From contig CANLQL010000003.1 in the NCBI GenBank assembly GCA_947493265.1, positions 310,001 through 374,000 of the forward strand: a stretch of DNA of 64,000 bases. The letters are read 5' to 3'. The notes beneath the pieces were generated by a model. The model saw only the letters and a list, made by a program, of their open reading frames with translations. It was not told the DNA's origin and ran no database searches. The stretch's first letter is position 1; each line of letters opens with the position of its first letter. This document shows positions 33,132-44,013 of this stretch, piece after piece. Both the position numbers and the translations under genes were made by a program. The stretch comes from an uncultured Litoreibacter sp. (lineage in GTDB: Bacteria > Pseudomonadota > Alphaproteobacteria > Rhodobacterales > Rhodobacteraceae).

Positions 33132-33410
33132 TCAGACGCCGGAGGCCTTTACAGCAAGGCGCAACAGCGCTTCAAATTCTGAAGGTGGCGTACCTTGGCC
33201 TGACGCCCAGAGGTATAAATCATGGTCATTTTCAGATAACATACGGTCATAAACCAGCAAATCCTCATCACTCAGATTTGCCAATCCGTTGTCTGCAAAA
33301 CCGCCCAGAATCAGGTCCATTTCCTTGATCCCCCGCCGCCAAGACCGAAGCTTCAGACGCTTGATCTTGACCTCGCGCGTTTCTGGTGCGGTTGAAACCG
33401 GCTCCTTCAT
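33132..33410 (-). CDS. sdhE: FAD assembly factor SdhE
   Basis: This is a protein of 92 residues with the RGxxE signature (SWRRGIKEMDLILGGFAD), DLLVYDRMLSENDHDLYLW and the short C-terminal helix. It promotes covalent FAD attachment to succinate dehydrogenase. The ATG overlaps the TAG of the XRE regulator gene upstream (start at 33410, stop at 33407), so the two are translated together. Confidence 0.93.
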   Translation of the reverse strand: MKEPVSTAPETREVKIKRLKLRSWRRGIKEMDLILGGFADNGLANLSDEDLLVYDRMLSENDHDLYLWASGQGTPPSEFEALLRLAVKASGV

Positions 33411-33805
33411 AGCGGTGTCTTGAGCGCTTTTTGCAGGCGTTTTTCTAAATGGCCCAAATGGTCAGCCAGCCGGGTGAATTCTGCCTTGGTACGTCTGATC
33501 TCAATCAGAATTTCCGAGATGTCGCCGCCGATCTCCTGCTGCTCATCCGGATCGTCAAGCCCGTCGCCTTCACCGTTCAGCAACCACATGATGGAGACAT
33601 TTAACAACCCCGCAACCATTTGCAGCTTGTTGGCGCGCGGTTCTGCCAGGTCCTCTTCCCAGGCCTGAACAGTCTTAAATTTCACGCCCAGCTTATGGGC
33701 CAGCTCTTTTTGCGTCAGGTTCAACGCTTCACGCGCAGCATGCAGCCTGTCACCAAAGGTGGCGCTTGCATTGCCGAAATAGCCTTGTTCTGGATAATCT
33801 TCCAT
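33407..33805 (-). CDS. XRE-family helix-turn-helix regulator
   Basis: This is a protein of 132 residues. The HTH is FGDRLHAAREALNLTQKELA, HKLGVKFKTVQAWEEDLAEP and NKLQMVAGLLNVSIMWLLNGEG, followed by a coiled-coil-like C-terminus (EILIEIRRTKAEFTRLADHL) that likely makes an oligomer. It is cotranscribed with sdhE. Targets are unknown. Confidence 0.9.
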   Translation of the reverse strand: MEDYPEQGYFGNASATFGDRLHAAREALNLTQKELAHKLGVKFKTVQAWEEDLAEPRANKLQMVAGLLNVSIMWLLNGEGDGLDDPDEQQEIGGDISEILIEIRRTKAEFTRLADHLGHLEKRLQKALKTPL

Positions 33806-33904
33806 TCATCTTGCTCCAAATAATTTGCCTGCACACCCGCAAAAATCTTGTGCATGCGATGCAGCTCTTGAACGTACTCAGGCCTGCCCGTAAGACACCC
33901 ATGA

Positions 33905-35146
<1,242 letters not shown>

Positions 35147-35156
35147 GCACAACAAA

Positions 35157-35186
35157 GCGCGGCCATGTCATTGAACTTGGCCGCGC
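35157..35186. terminator. Bidirectional hairpin between aatA and pgi
   Basis: GCGCGGCCA (35157-35165) and TGGCCGCGC (35178-35186) form a 9-bp stem with a 12-nt loop, sitting between the two convergent genes. Confidence 0.7.
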
Positions 35187-35196
35187 AATTCAGAAC

Positions 35197-36804
35197 TCAG
35201 CTCTGATAATAGTCCACAAGCATCTTGGTGGAGCCGTCCTTGCCTTTGGTATCGGCATCTCCTGACAGAATTGGTGCCAGCGCGGTCGCAAGTTCTTTTC
35301 CAAGCTCCACGCCCCATTGATCGTAGGAATTGATGCCCAGCATCACCCCTTCGACGAACACGCGGTGTTCATAAAGCGCGATGATCTGGCCCAGAACAAA
35401 TGGTGTAAGCTTGGGGTAGATCAATGTTGTCGACGGACGGTTGCCCGGGAAGACCCGGTGACGGGCTTGGCGCTCTAACTCATCGCCCGTCAAGCCTTTG
35501 GCTTTCATCATCTTGCGCGCAACTTGCAGACTGCGTCCCTGCATCAACGCTTCGGACTGCGCAAAGCAATTGGCGACCAGCAGTTCGTGCTGATGGGCCA
35601 GATCCGGCTCGTGCCCGGAAGCGGCTACCAGAAATTCACAGGGCACAACCCGCGTGCCTTGGTGGATCAGTTGGTAGAACGCGTGCTGGCCATTCGTGCC
35701 AGGCTCCCCCCAGACGATGGGGCCGGAATTGATCGCGAGTTGACTGCCATCCATCGCAACCGACTTGCCGTTACTTTCCATCTCCAGTTGCTGAAGATAC
35801 GCAGGCAAACGGCTGAGGCGTTGATCGTAGGGCAGCACCGCCCGGGTTGAAAAGCCGCATCCTTGATTGTGCCAAATCCCGACAAGTGCCAGCAGAACCG
35901 GCATGTTTTTGTTCAACGGCGCGGTTTTGAAATGGCAATCCATGGCCCAGCCGCCATCCAGAAATTCGGTGAACTCTTCTGGCCCAATGGCCAACATCAG
36001 TCCCAAACCAATCGGCCCCCAAAGCGAATAGCGTCCGCCCACCCAGTCCTCAAACCCGAATACGCGGGCCGGGTCGATGCCAAATTCCGCGGTTTTATCC
36101 AGCGCTGTGGAAACAGCCGCAAATTGCGCGCCTGTATCGGTGACTTTTTCGGCCATCCAGGCCTGCGCGGTGCGCGCATTGGTCATCGTCTCGATCGTTG
36201 TGAAGGTTTTCGAGGCAACAATGACTAACGTCGTTTCCGGGTTGAGGCCGTTCAGCGTGTCATGAATATGCGCGCCATCCACATTTGACACGTAGTGAAG
36301 CCGGGGGCCGTCATGATACGGGGCCAAAGCCAGCGTCGCCATTGCGGGACCCAGGTCTGAGCCACCGATGCCGATATTGACCACATCTGTGATCGCGCCG
36401 CCCTGCCCTTTGTAGTCACCCGACCGCACGGATTTTGCGAAGTTTTCCATCCGCACTCGGATGCGTAAAACGTCCAGATAGACCTCGTCATCGACGCCCT
36501 GCGGTCCGCCACCAAGATCGCGCAGCATCGTGTGCAACACAGCGCGATCCTCAGTTTCGTTGATATGGACGCCTGAGAACATTTCATCACGGCGACCAGC
36601 GACATCCGCACGACCTGCCATATCCAGCAAATGTTCCAACGCAGCACCATCAAGATGGGTCTTGGAGAAATCAAAAAGCAAATCGCCGTCCCGCAGGCTG
36701 AATTTCTGCGCGCGATTGGCGTTTTTGGAAAACAGATCCAGAATTGCCGGACGGTCATCAGCGCGGGAGGCCAATTCCTCCCAGTCGGAATGAGAAAGTG
36801 CCAT
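35197..36804 (-). CDS. pgi: Glucose-6-phosphate isomerase
   Basis: This is a protein of 535 residues converting glucose-6-phosphate and fructose-6-phosphate. Signatures are [63 protein letters not shown] and [25 protein letters not shown] with the catalytic Lys. It is the third gene of the zwf-pgl-pgi operon, two bases after pgl. Confidence 0.97.
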   Translation of the reverse strand: MALSHSDWEELASRADDRPAILDLFSKNANRAQKFSLRDGDLLFDFSKTHLDGAALEHLLDMAGRADVAGRRDEMFSGVHINETEDRAVLHTMLRDLGGGPQGVDDEVYLDVLRIRVRMENFAKSVRSGDYKGQGGAITDVVNIGIGGSDLGPAMATLALAPYHDGPRLHYVSNVDGAHIHDTLNGLNPETTLVIVASKTFTTIETMTNARTAQAWMAEKVTDTGAQFAAVSTALDKTAEFGIDPARVFGFEDWVGGRYSLWGPIGLGLMLAIGPEEFTEFLDGGWAMDCHFKTAPLNKNMPVLLALVGIWHNQGCGFSTRAVLPYDQRLSRLPAYLQQLEMESNGKSVAMDGSQLAINSGPIVWGEPGTNGQHAFYQLIHQGTRVVPCEFLVAASGHEPDLAHQHELLVANCFAQSEALMQGRSLQVARKMMKAKGLTGDELERQARHRVFPGNRPSTTLIYPKLTPFVLGQIIALYEHRVFVEGVMLGINSYDQWGVELGKELATALAPILSGDADTKGKDGSTKMLVDYYQS

Positions 36805-36806
36805 TG

Positions 36807-37478
36807 TCAGGGTGCCCAGTGAACAGTTGCGTGGGAAAGAACAGTTTTAATCGGCGCTTCATGCGGGTCCAGACGTTCAGCGGCTTCAAAGGCCGCGCGT
36901 TTGTCTGCGCCGGTGATCAAAACGTGGGTGTTCATGGCCCCTTCCAGAACCGGCCCGGTCAGTGTGACGCGCGGCTCTGGTGTGCCGGGTGCGCGCATCG
37001 CCAGGACGGGTGGCGCGTCCGGGGATAATGCAAGGTCCAGTTGATCAGCCCCCGGAAACAAGGACGCCGTGTGCATGTCCGCGCCCATCCCGAGCAGCAA
37101 GACAGAAATTGGTAGATGTGGTGCGATGGTTTCACCCAAGCCTGCCATTGCGTCATCCGGGTTCGACTCTCCGGTATAAAACGGCACGAAATTCGCGTTG
37201 CTTGCACTGTTGGTCAAGAGCCGCGCGCGCAGAAGCGCGGTGTTGGAGCGATCCGACGTCTCCGGCACCCAGCGTTCATCGGTAAGCATGACATGGACCC
37301 TGTCCCAATCCAGCCGGGCCGCGCAAAGCGCATCAAAAACCGGACCCGGCGTGGTTCCGCCCGGCACTGCAAAGCTGGCTGTATCGTGGGTAAGAAGGCA
37401 TTCCTCAAGGTCGCCCGCAAGACGGGATGCGACATCGATCATCATCATGTCGCGATCTGGGTATTCAATGAAGTTCAA
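36807..37478 (-). CDS. pgl: 6-Phosphogluconolactonase
   Basis: This is a protein of 223 residues with [32 protein letters not shown] and [20 protein letters not shown], all standard for the Pgl (DevB-type) lactonase. The start is a TTG overlapping the zwf stop (TTGA). It hydrolyses the lactone made by Zwf to 6-phosphogluconate for Edd. Confidence 0.95.
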   Translation of the reverse strand: MNFIEYPDRDMMMIDVASRLAGDLEECLLTHDTASFAVPGGTTPGPVFDALCAARLDWDRVHVMLTDERWVPETSDRSNTALLRARLLTNSASNANFVPFYTGESNPDDAMAGLGETIAPHLPISVLLLGMGADMHTASLFPGADQLDLALSPDAPPVLAMRAPGTPEPRVTLTGPVLEGAMNTHVLITGADKRAAFEAAERLDPHEAPIKTVLSHATVHWAP

Positions 37479-38929
37479 GACTTGATCTCCCGCCAGCGAC
37501 GACCGTCTTGATGAAGTAGCATAAGCGCGTCTTCCGGGCCAGAGCTGCCGGGTTCATAAACCTTCGGCTTGTCCCCTCGCGCCTGCCAGCCTGCAATGAT
37601 CGGGTCGGTCCACCGCCATGCGGCTTCAACCTCGTCGCCGCGCATAAAGAGCGTCTGATTTCCCCGGATCACATCCATGATCAGACGCTCATAGGCATCC
37701 GGCACGTCTTTCGCTTCCGGGCCCAAGGCATCGGCAAACGTCATATCAAGCGGCACATCAACCAGTCGCATTCCGCCCGGACCCGGTTCCTTGATCGTCA
37801 CCCGCATATCCATGCCTTCATCGGGTTGTAGACGGATGGTCAGCACATTGGCATGGCTGCCCGCATCCTCGTCAAAAATGGAATGCGGGGTCTCTTTAAA
37901 ATAGACCACAATCTCGGACACACGCGCCTTCAAGCGTTTGCCGGTACGCAAGTAGAACGGCGTGCCTTTCCAGCGCCAGTTGGAGATATGGCAGCGCAGG
38001 GCGATAAAGCTTTCGGTGCGGCTGTCGGGATTTTCACTGTCTTCTAAATAAGACGGCCCGTCCGCATCCGCACCGTATTGTCCGCGCACGATGTCATCTG
38101 GAACCAGATCATCCAATGCGCGGATGACTTTCAGCTTTTCATCGCGCACCGCGTCGGGGTCAAATTTCGACGGCGGCTCCATCGCGGTCAGGCATAAAAG
38201 CTGCATCAGGTGATTCTGGATCATATCGCGCATTGCGCCGGACTTGTCGTAATAACCACCGCGCCCACCGACGCCGACCGTCTCTGACACTGTGATCTGG
38301 ACATGGTCGATATACTGCGCATTCCAGAGCGGCTCGAACAGGACATTGGCAAAGCGCACGGCCATCAGGTTCTGCACGGTTTCTTTGCCCAGATAGTGGT
38401 CAATCCGGTAAATCTGATGTTCGTCGAAAGACGCCGCCAAAACTTCGTTCAGTGCATGCGCGCTTTCCAGATCACGACCAAACGGTTTTTCCACGACAAT
38501 CCGGGAAGTGTCATTGGCAATCTTGTATTTATGAAGCCGTGTCGCGATATCGCCAAACAGACCCGGCCCGACTGAGAAGTAGAACGCCTGAACGCAGTCT
38601 TTCCGGATTTTCGTTGCAAGTTCTTTCCAACCCGCCGTGCCGCGCGCATCAACCGTCAGATAGCTAAGCTGATCCAGGAACGCCGCGATCTTCTTTTTGT
38701 CGCGCTTCTTTTCAGAGACGAACTCTTCAATCGCTTCGCCGACAAACTTGCGGTAACCGGCATCGTCCAACGCACCACGCGCAGCCCCAACGATCCGCGC
38801 ATCGGTCGGCATTTGGCCTGCGAGAAAACGACGATAAAGACCCGGCAGGATTTTTCGGCGGGCAAGATCGCCAGTTCCGCCAAAGATAACGAGGTCGAAT
38901 GTATCGACAGGTATGACGCGAGAAACCAT
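37475..38929 (-). CDS. zwf: Glucose-6-phosphate 1-dehydrogenase
   Basis: This is a protein of 484 residues. NADP loop IFGGTGDLARRKILPGLYR, active site RIDHYLGKETVQNLMAVRFAN and the late WRWTDPIIAGW are present. It makes 6-phosphogluconolactone, the entry to the Entner-Doudoroff and pentose phosphate routes. A 14-bp palindrome identical to the one before edd lies 13 bp upstream of its start. Confidence 0.97.
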   Translation of the reverse strand: MVSRVIPVDTFDLVIFGGTGDLARRKILPGLYRRFLAGQMPTDARIVGAARGALDDAGYRKFVGEAIEEFVSEKKRDKKKIAAFLDQLSYLTVDARGTAGWKELATKIRKDCVQAFYFSVGPGLFGDIATRLHKYKIANDTSRIVVEKPFGRDLESAHALNEVLAASFDEHQIYRIDHYLGKETVQNLMAVRFANVLFEPLWNAQYIDHVQITVSETVGVGGRGGYYDKSGAMRDMIQNHLMQLLCLTAMEPPSKFDPDAVRDEKLKVIRALDDLVPDDIVRGQYGADADGPSYLEDSENPDSRTESFIALRCHISNWRWKGTPFYLRTGKRLKARVSEIVVYFKETPHSIFDEDAGSHANVLTIRLQPDEGMDMRVTIKEPGPGGMRLVDVPLDMTFADALGPEAKDVPDAYERLIMDVIRGNQTLFMRGDEVEAAWRWTDPIIAGWQARGDKPKVYEPGSSGPEDALMLLHQDGRRWREIKS

Positions 38930-38942
38930 ATCGGGGCCTTTT

Positions 38943-38956
38943 TGTTAGCGCTAACA
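38943..38956. promoter_or_regulatory. LacI-type operator upstream of zwf
   Basis: TGTTAGCGCTAACA is a perfect 14-bp palindrome. It lies 13 bp before the zwf start codon, downstream of a possible -10 (TAAAAG on the minus strand), so bound repressor would block initiation or elongation. The identical sequence precedes edd at 58205-58218. Confidence 0.75.
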
Positions 38957-39102
38957 GCGGTCTTTTAGCATGTATTCGCAAGGTGTCTAGCATTGTCGGA
39001 AAGCCGCATAAACCTTCACAAAACTGTTAATTTCACCTCGAAGGCTTTTGTTTCCAAAACGAAGGCGCTAGCCATATCGGCAGGCATAAAGGACGGCAGT
39101 AT

Positions 39103-40056
39103 ATGAAAGACCAAGTTGCAGGCGCAGCAAATTCAGGCAAGTTCATCGACCCTGTGTTTACAGCGGATGGATCGCGCCGGGCCGAAGTGGCGTTGAAGGA
39201 CCCTAAAACCCTTTGGTTCAACACTGGTACGCTGTGCAACATTGAGTGTGAGAACTGCTATATCCTCAGCTCGCCCACCAATGATGCGCTGGTCTATCTG
39301 ACCGCCGATGAGGTCAGCAGCTACCTGACACAGATTGAAGATCGCGGCTGGCCCGTGCGCGAAATCGCGTTCACCGGCGGCGAGCCGTTCATGAACCCCG
39401 AGATGATCGAAATGGCGCGCCGTCCATTAGAGCAAGGCTTTGATGTGCTCATTTTGACAAATGCGATGCGCCCGATGATGCGAAAATCCGTTCGCGCGGG
39501 ATTGGCTGACTTGATTGCAACCTATGGTGACAAACTGACATTGCGCATCTCCATTGATCATTGGGATGAAGCACGTCACGACGCCGAACGCGGTGCAGGA
39601 TCGTTTCGAAAGACACTTGAAGGCATGGCTTGGCTGCGTGACCAAGGCGCGCGAATGGCCGTTGCCGGACGATCTGCCTGGTCTGAAAGCGATGCCCAGG
39701 CCCGAGAAGGCTATGCCGCGCTTTATGCCGAAAATAACTTTAAGATTGATGCACAAGACGCTGCGATGACAGTTCTTTTCCCGGAAATGGATGAAAGTGT
39801 AGAAGTCCCTGAAATCACAACAGAGTGTTGGGCAATTCTCGGAAAATCGCCGGACGATGTCATGTGTTCATCGTCACGGATGGTCGTGAAACGCAAAGGT
39901 GCGGAAAGCCCCACGGTTCTTGCTTGCACAATTTTGGCCTACGATACCGCGTTTGAGCTTGGGGAAACTTTGGAACAGGCAGAAAAGCCCGTGAAGTTGA
40001 ACCATGCGCATTGCGCGAAGTTCTGTGTTCTTGGTGGGGCCAGCTGTTCGGCCTGA
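39103..40056 (+). CDS. Radical SAM protein
   Basis: This is a protein of 317 residues. The [4Fe-4S] motif is GTLCNIECENCYI (CxxxCxxC), with the AdoMet-contact region IAFTGGEPFMNPEM and ISIDHWDEARHD. A C-terminal Cys cluster (HCAKFCVLGGASCSA plus earlier Cys) could hold an auxiliary cluster. AAGGACGG precedes the ATG. The reaction is unknown; similar roseobacter proteins are annotated only as radical SAM. It runs the same way as no neighbour and is 3 bp from the convergent HNH gene. Confidence 0.85.
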   Translation: MKDQVAGAANSGKFIDPVFTADGSRRAEVALKDPKTLWFNTGTLCNIECENCYILSSPTNDALVYLTADEVSSYLTQIEDRGWPVREIAFTGGEPFMNPEMIEMARRPLEQGFDVLILTNAMRPMMRKSVRAGLADLIATYGDKLTLRISIDHWDEARHDAERGAGSFRKTLEGMAWLRDQGARMAVAGRSAWSESDAQAREGYAALYAENNFKIDAQDAAMTVLFPEMDESVEVPEITTECWAILGKSPDDVMCSSSRMVVKRKGAESPTVLACTILAYDTAFELGETLEQAEKPVKLNHAHCAKFCVLGGASCSA

Positions 40057-40059
40057 GAT

Positions 40060-40650
40060 CTACTCTTCCAGTTCGGCGTCCCAATACAGGAAATCAATCC
40101 AGCTTTCATGCAAGTGGTTTGGCGGGAACTTCCGGCCCAGGTTGCGCAGTTGCGCCGCACCGGGCTGGCCGGGCGGTTTACGTAAGCTCATCCCACACTG
40201 ATGCAACGGCTTGGACCCTTTGCGCAGGTTGCATTTTGAACAGGCCGCAACCACATTTTCCCAGCTTGTGATCCCGCCCCGCGCCCGCGGTACAACGTGA
40301 TCAAAGGTCAAATCCCCACGCGATCCGCAATATTGGCAGCAGAACTCGTCGCGCAAGAACAGATTGAAACGGGTAAAGGCCACCCGTTTTTGCGGTTTCA
40401 CATAGTCTTTAAGAACCACAACCGATGGGATCTTGATCTCGGTCGTGGGCGACCGGACCACATCTTCGTATTCCGCCAGAATGGTCACCCGGTCCAAAAA
40501 TGCCGCCTTCACGGCCTCCTGCCATGTCCACAAAGACAAAGGGTAGTAAGAAAGAGGTCTGTAATCCGCGTTGAGGACCAAAGCCGGATTGTGCCTTAGA
40601 TTGCCCGGTTCCCGAACAAACTCATGTCTGAAATCGCCGTCCATCGTCAT
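40060..40650 (-). CDS. HNH endonuclease
   Basis: This is a protein of 196 residues from the ATG at 40650 (GGGAG upstream); the frame opens at 40674. The HNH core is CCQYCGSRGDLTFDHVVPRA, then RGGITSWENVVAACSKCNLRKG, with two CxxC zinc pairs. NPALVLNADYRPLSYYPL at the N-terminus is typical of the chromosomal HNH family found widely in alphaproteobacteria. No partner methyltransferase is adjacent. Confidence 0.9.
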   Translation of the reverse strand: MTMDGDFRHEFVREPGNLRHNPALVLNADYRPLSYYPLSLWTWQEAVKAAFLDRVTILAEYEDVVRSPTTEIKIPSVVVLKDYVKPQKRVAFTRFNLFLRDEFCCQYCGSRGDLTFDHVVPRARGGITSWENVVAACSKCNLRKGSKPLHQCGMSLRKPPGQPGAAQLRNLGRKFPPNHLHESWIDFLYWDAELEE

Positions 40651-40716
40651 TTGCTCTCCCGCCATGCGAAGCAAGCCTTGCCCAAGGCGGGCTGACCTGC
40701 CCTGACTTTGATCGAA

Positions 40717-40757
40717 CTATATATTGTCTTCGGGGGCTTACAAGCCCCGGTATATAG
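40717..40757. repeat. Nested dyad upstream of the HNH gene
   Basis: CTATATA (40717-40723) and TATATAG (40751-40757) flank an inner stem, GGGGCTT (40733-40739) and AAGCCCC (40742-40748). It lies between the HNH start and the end of the esterase gene, and may be a terminator or operator. Confidence 0.5.
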
Positions 40758-40824
40758 AAGTTCTCACAAGCCGTACGTAGCGCTGAAATGTAACGGCGAA
40801 TTGACACCCTGGCGGGCGTGATCT

Positions 40825-41496
40825 TCAGCCCAGATCAAGACCCAATTGGCGACCGATAAAGGACAGCGCGACTCCCAGCCCATCCGGTGCAATGCCGTGC
40901 CCTGTACCCTCCATGACATGGCCATAGACCTGGAACCCGGCCTCTTGCAGCGCGTCCCCGGCTTCAGGCATGGAAACGGGTGGCACAACTTCGTCCTGAT
41001 CACCGTGGATCAGCAGGACAGGCGGTTTTGATATCGCCTCATCAGCCAAAGCCTCAGGGCGCAGAAGTCTGCCGGAAATGCCGACAACGCCCGCAAACGC
41101 GTCTTTGCGACGTGGCGCGACTTCAAGGCTCATCATCGTGCCTTGGGAGAACCCGAAGAGGATCGTTTCGGCCTCTGAGACGCCTTCTTCTTCCATCACC
41201 GTATCGATATATGTGTTCAGGTCCTCGACGGCGCGCTGCATGCCGGCTTCCGCATCATCTTCGCTGGAACCGTCGATCCAAGGGATCGGGAACCACTGAA
41301 AGCCCATCGGGTTGCCAATGCATCGCTCAGGCGCGTTGGGGGCGACGAAAACCGTGTCGGGCAAATGCTCCGCCAAGGGATCGGCCAAGCCCAGAAGATC
41401 ATTGCCGTCGGCCCCGTAGCCATGCAGGAAAATCACCAGCGAGCTGTCTTCCCCAGATTTCGACGCCTTCCGGCCCCCTTCCAAAACGCGCGTCAT
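40825..41496 (-). CDS. Phospholipase/carboxylesterase family hydrolase
   Basis: This is a protein of 223 residues from the ATG at 41496, overlapping the glycosylase stop (ATGA). The alpha/beta-hydrolase parts are VIFLHGYGADGNDL (oxyanion), ILFGFSQGTMMSLE with the nucleophile Ser, LLIHGDQDEVVPP with the Asp, and GTGHGIAPDG with the His. It is an esterase of broad or unknown specificity. Confidence 0.92.
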   Translation of the reverse strand: MTRVLEGGRKASKSGEDSSLVIFLHGYGADGNDLLGLADPLAEHLPDTVFVAPNAPERCIGNPMGFQWFPIPWIDGSSEDDAEAGMQRAVEDLNTYIDTVMEEEGVSEAETILFGFSQGTMMSLEVAPRRKDAFAGVVGISGRLLRPEALADEAISKPPVLLIHGDQDEVVPPVSMPEAGDALQEAGFQVYGHVMEGTGHGIAPDGLGVALSFIGRQLGLDLG

Positions 41497-42116
41497 CTGA
41501 TCCCCTCTCGCTCTTTGATCACCCGGTAATAGGCCCACAAAATCCGCGCTGCAACCGATTGCCATGGCGACCACGCCTGCGCCATTTCGCGAAACGGGGC
41601 TTCCTTGGGGCGGTCCTTCAGGTCGAACAGAACTTTTGCAGCTTCCTGGAGGGCCAGATCGCCCGGCGCGAACACATCCGCATGCCCGAGGGAGAACATC
41701 GCATAGATCTCGGCCGTCCACCGTCCGATCCCAGGCACCTTGACCAGGTCTGTGATCACATCTTCCGACGACATTGCCCTGTAGGCCAGATAGTCCAGCT
41801 GCGCGTCCGCCAAAGCCTTTCCGTAGCGAATTTTCTGGCGCGAAAGCCCACACGCGCGCAGATCATCATCCGTTGCCTTTTGCACTGCGATTTCCTGATC
41901 AAGACCTGCCGCACATAGCCTGCCCCATATCGCTTGTGCAGACGCGACGCTGACCTGCTGAGAAATGATTGCGCTGAACAATTCGCCGAACCCATCCGGC
42001 TTCAACCGCAAGGGCAATGGACCGGTTTGTTCCAACGCTTGCGCAAATTCTGGGTGCTTGCTGGCCAGTGAGGCGGCCCCTTCAGCAACACAGGCATCTG
42101 ATTTAATGATCCGCAT
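41493..42116 (-). CDS. DNA-3-methyladenine glycosylase II (AlkA-like)
   Basis: This is a protein of 207 residues from the ATG at 42116. It has the HhH-GPD fold: VKVPGIGRWTAEIYAMFSLG with the hairpin, and DVFAPGDLALQEAAKVLF with the catalytic Asp. It removes alkylated bases. It overlaps the end of cobK by 14 bp and is translationally coupled with the esterase gene that follows. Confidence 0.92.
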   Translation of the reverse strand: MRIIKSDACVAEGAASLASKHPEFAQALEQTGPLPLRLKPDGFGELFSAIISQQVSVASAQAIWGRLCAAGLDQEIAVQKATDDDLRACGLSRQKIRYGKALADAQLDYLAYRAMSSEDVITDLVKVPGIGRWTAEIYAMFSLGHADVFAPGDLALQEAAKVLFDLKDRPKEAPFREMAQAWSPWQSVAARILWAYYRVIKEREGIR

Positions 42117-42840
42117 GTTTTGCCACCCAGTCCAAAGCAACAGACACGGTTTCTACCTTTAAACCAGCGGGTTGCACGGGACGGTTGATCATCAAGACCC
42201 GAATTCCCAACGCGCGGGCGGCGTCGAGTTTTGTTCGCGACGCCTGCCCGCCTGCATTTTTGACAACGAGGCAACTCACACCGAGCTTCTTGAACAAGGC
42301 GACTTCATCTTCTTGGGAAAATGGCGGGCGGCCGATGATGTATTCGCCTTTTTCAAACGGAAATTCCCCATCCGGCGGATCAATCTGTCGGCAATAAAGC
42401 CAATTTGCTTTGACCCGTGCGAACGACTGCAGCGTTTGGCGGCCGGTTGCCAGAAAAACCACATCATCAACAGAAATATGGTCTGCAGCATCCTCAGGTT
42501 TATCGATAAAAACCCAATTATCTGCGCCACTTGTAGTCCATTCCTGCCTTAGAATTTGCAGATATGGCAGACCCTTTTCCGCACATATCTTGAACGTTCT
42601 ATTCGAAATGCGGTGCGCGAAGGGGTGGGTCGCGTCGATGATCATGTCAACGGGATGGGCTGCGAGCCATGCAACAAAACCTGCATCTCCACCAAACCCG
42701 CCGATACGGGTCTCGCATCCCAATTGCTTGGGCATCCGCGTGGCCCCGGAAAGGGACGCGACGACGCTGTGACCAGCCTCCACGAGGCCTTGGATCAAGG
42801 CCCGCGCTTCACCGGTTCCAGCCAAGACGAGAATTTTCAC
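42103..42840 (-). CDS. cobK: Precorrin-6A reductase CobK
   Basis: This is a protein of 245 residues starting at a GTG that overlaps the cbiD stop (GTGA). VLAGTGEARALIQGLVEAGH is the N-terminal nucleotide-binding start, and DATHPFAHRISNRTF plus CLVVKNAGGQASRTKLDAA are characteristic of CobK/CbiJ. It reduces the macrocycle in the aerobic corrin pathway. Confidence 0.95.
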   Translation of the reverse strand: MKILVLAGTGEARALIQGLVEAGHSVVASLSGATRMPKQLGCETRIGGFGGDAGFVAWLAAHPVDMIIDATHPFAHRISNRTFKICAEKGLPYLQILRQEWTTSGADNWVFIDKPEDAADHISVDDVVFLATGRQTLQSFARVKANWLYCRQIDPPDGEFPFEKGEYIIGRPPFSQEDEVALFKKLGVSCLVVKNAGGQASRTKLDAARALGIRVLMINRPVQPAGLKVETVSVALDWVAKHADH

Positions 42841-43916
42841 GTGCCTGCCTCGGCCAGGATCGTACCTTTCCGGTCAATGATCACGACATCTGCTTGAACC
42901 GGAGCACCCTCCAAAATTTCGTTGACCCGACGGACCGCTTCGCTTGCAACAACCTTGGATATTTCTGGAACATTTTCAGAGACTTCCAAAGCGGTATTCA
43001 TCCGCTCCACGGGTTTTTCGGAATATGGTTTTGCCCAATCTGCCAAGATGTCGAAATCGACTTGAGAGCGTTTGGAATGAAGGTCGCGCGCTCCTTGGGC
43101 CAGCTTTGTCATTTTGCCGATCCCGCCGCCGATTGTGATCCGGTCAACAGGATGACGACGCAAGTATTTCAGCAAGCCGCCCGCAAAATCCCCCATATCC
43201 AGCATGGCATGATCCGGAAGCCCGAACCTCTCTTGCACCACCCGCTCAGAAGTTGCGCCGGTGCAGCCAGCAACATGGCGAAGCCCATCGGCGCGCGCCA
43301 CGTCAATGCCGCGGTGGATGGATGCGATCCAGGCAGCGCAGCTGAACGGCCGCACAATTCCCGTGGTCCCGAGAATTGACAACCCTCCTTCGATGCCAAG
43401 CCGCGGGTTCCATGTTTTCTTTGCAAGCGCTTCGCCATTCGGAACAGAAACGGTGATCCGTATATCAGGAGAAACACCATATTTTTCAGCCTGTTCCGTG
43501 ACGACCTTGATCATCATTTCACGCGGCACCGGATTGATCGAAGGCTCCCCAACAGCGATTGGCAAACCAGGTTTGGTGACGACACCGACACCGCGTCCAG
43601 CCTTGAACACGACCCCACCCTCAGATGCCTGGACCCGCGCAATAATTAGCGCGCCGTGAGTAACATCAGGATCGTCGCCTGCGTCTTTTTCGATCCCGGC
43701 TTCTGCCCAGCCATCACCTTGGTCCGTGTGCGCCAAGGAAAATCGGGGCGTTTCACCTTTGGGAAGCACGATCTGCACCTTCTCTGGAAATCCCGCCCCC
43801 CAAAGCGCATCCAACGCCGCTTTGACCGACGCTGTCGCGCAGGCACCTGTCGTCCACCCGCGGCGAAGGCGAACCTGGTCTGGTGGCATATTTGAAGGAT
43901 CAGTTTCAGAACTCAT
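42837..43916 (-). CDS. cbiD: Cobalt-precorrin-5B (C1)-methyltransferase CbiD
   Basis: This is a protein of 359 residues from the ATG at 43916; the frame is open far upstream (44129) but overlaps the divergent cobA. RRGWTTGACATASVKAAL, GRGVGVVTKPGLPIAVGE, INPVPREMM and GGLSILGTTGIVRPFS are CbiD signatures. CbiD is the usual C1-methylating enzyme of the anaerobic route, here beside cobK and cobB. The divergent starts of cbiD and cobA are 97 bp apart, with no room for a cobalamin riboswitch. Confidence 0.95.
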   Translation of the reverse strand: MSSETDPSNMPPDQVRLRRGWTTGACATASVKAALDALWGAGFPEKVQIVLPKGETPRFSLAHTDQGDGWAEAGIEKDAGDDPDVTHGALIIARVQASEGGVVFKAGRGVGVVTKPGLPIAVGEPSINPVPREMMIKVVTEQAEKYGVSPDIRITVSVPNGEALAKKTWNPRLGIEGGLSILGTTGIVRPFSCAAWIASIHRGIDVARADGLRHVAGCTGATSERVVQERFGLPDHAMLDMGDFAGGLLKYLRRHPVDRITIGGGIGKMTKLAQGARDLHSKRSQVDFDILADWAKPYSEKPVERMNTALEVSENVPEISKVVASEAVRRVNEILEGAPVQADVVIIDRKGTILAEAGT

Positions 43917-44013
43917 GGAGAAACTTATAGACAGCGGTTTTCCCGCCGCCAATGGTCCATTCTTGGTCGCTCTTTCGCTTTGCCTGCGCGGGCACAAGGT
44001 CCATACTGCCGCC

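Noticed and set aside
43917-44013. Cobalamin riboswitch between cbiD and cobA.
   Set aside because: The gap is only 97 bp and no B12-box-like sequence was seen.
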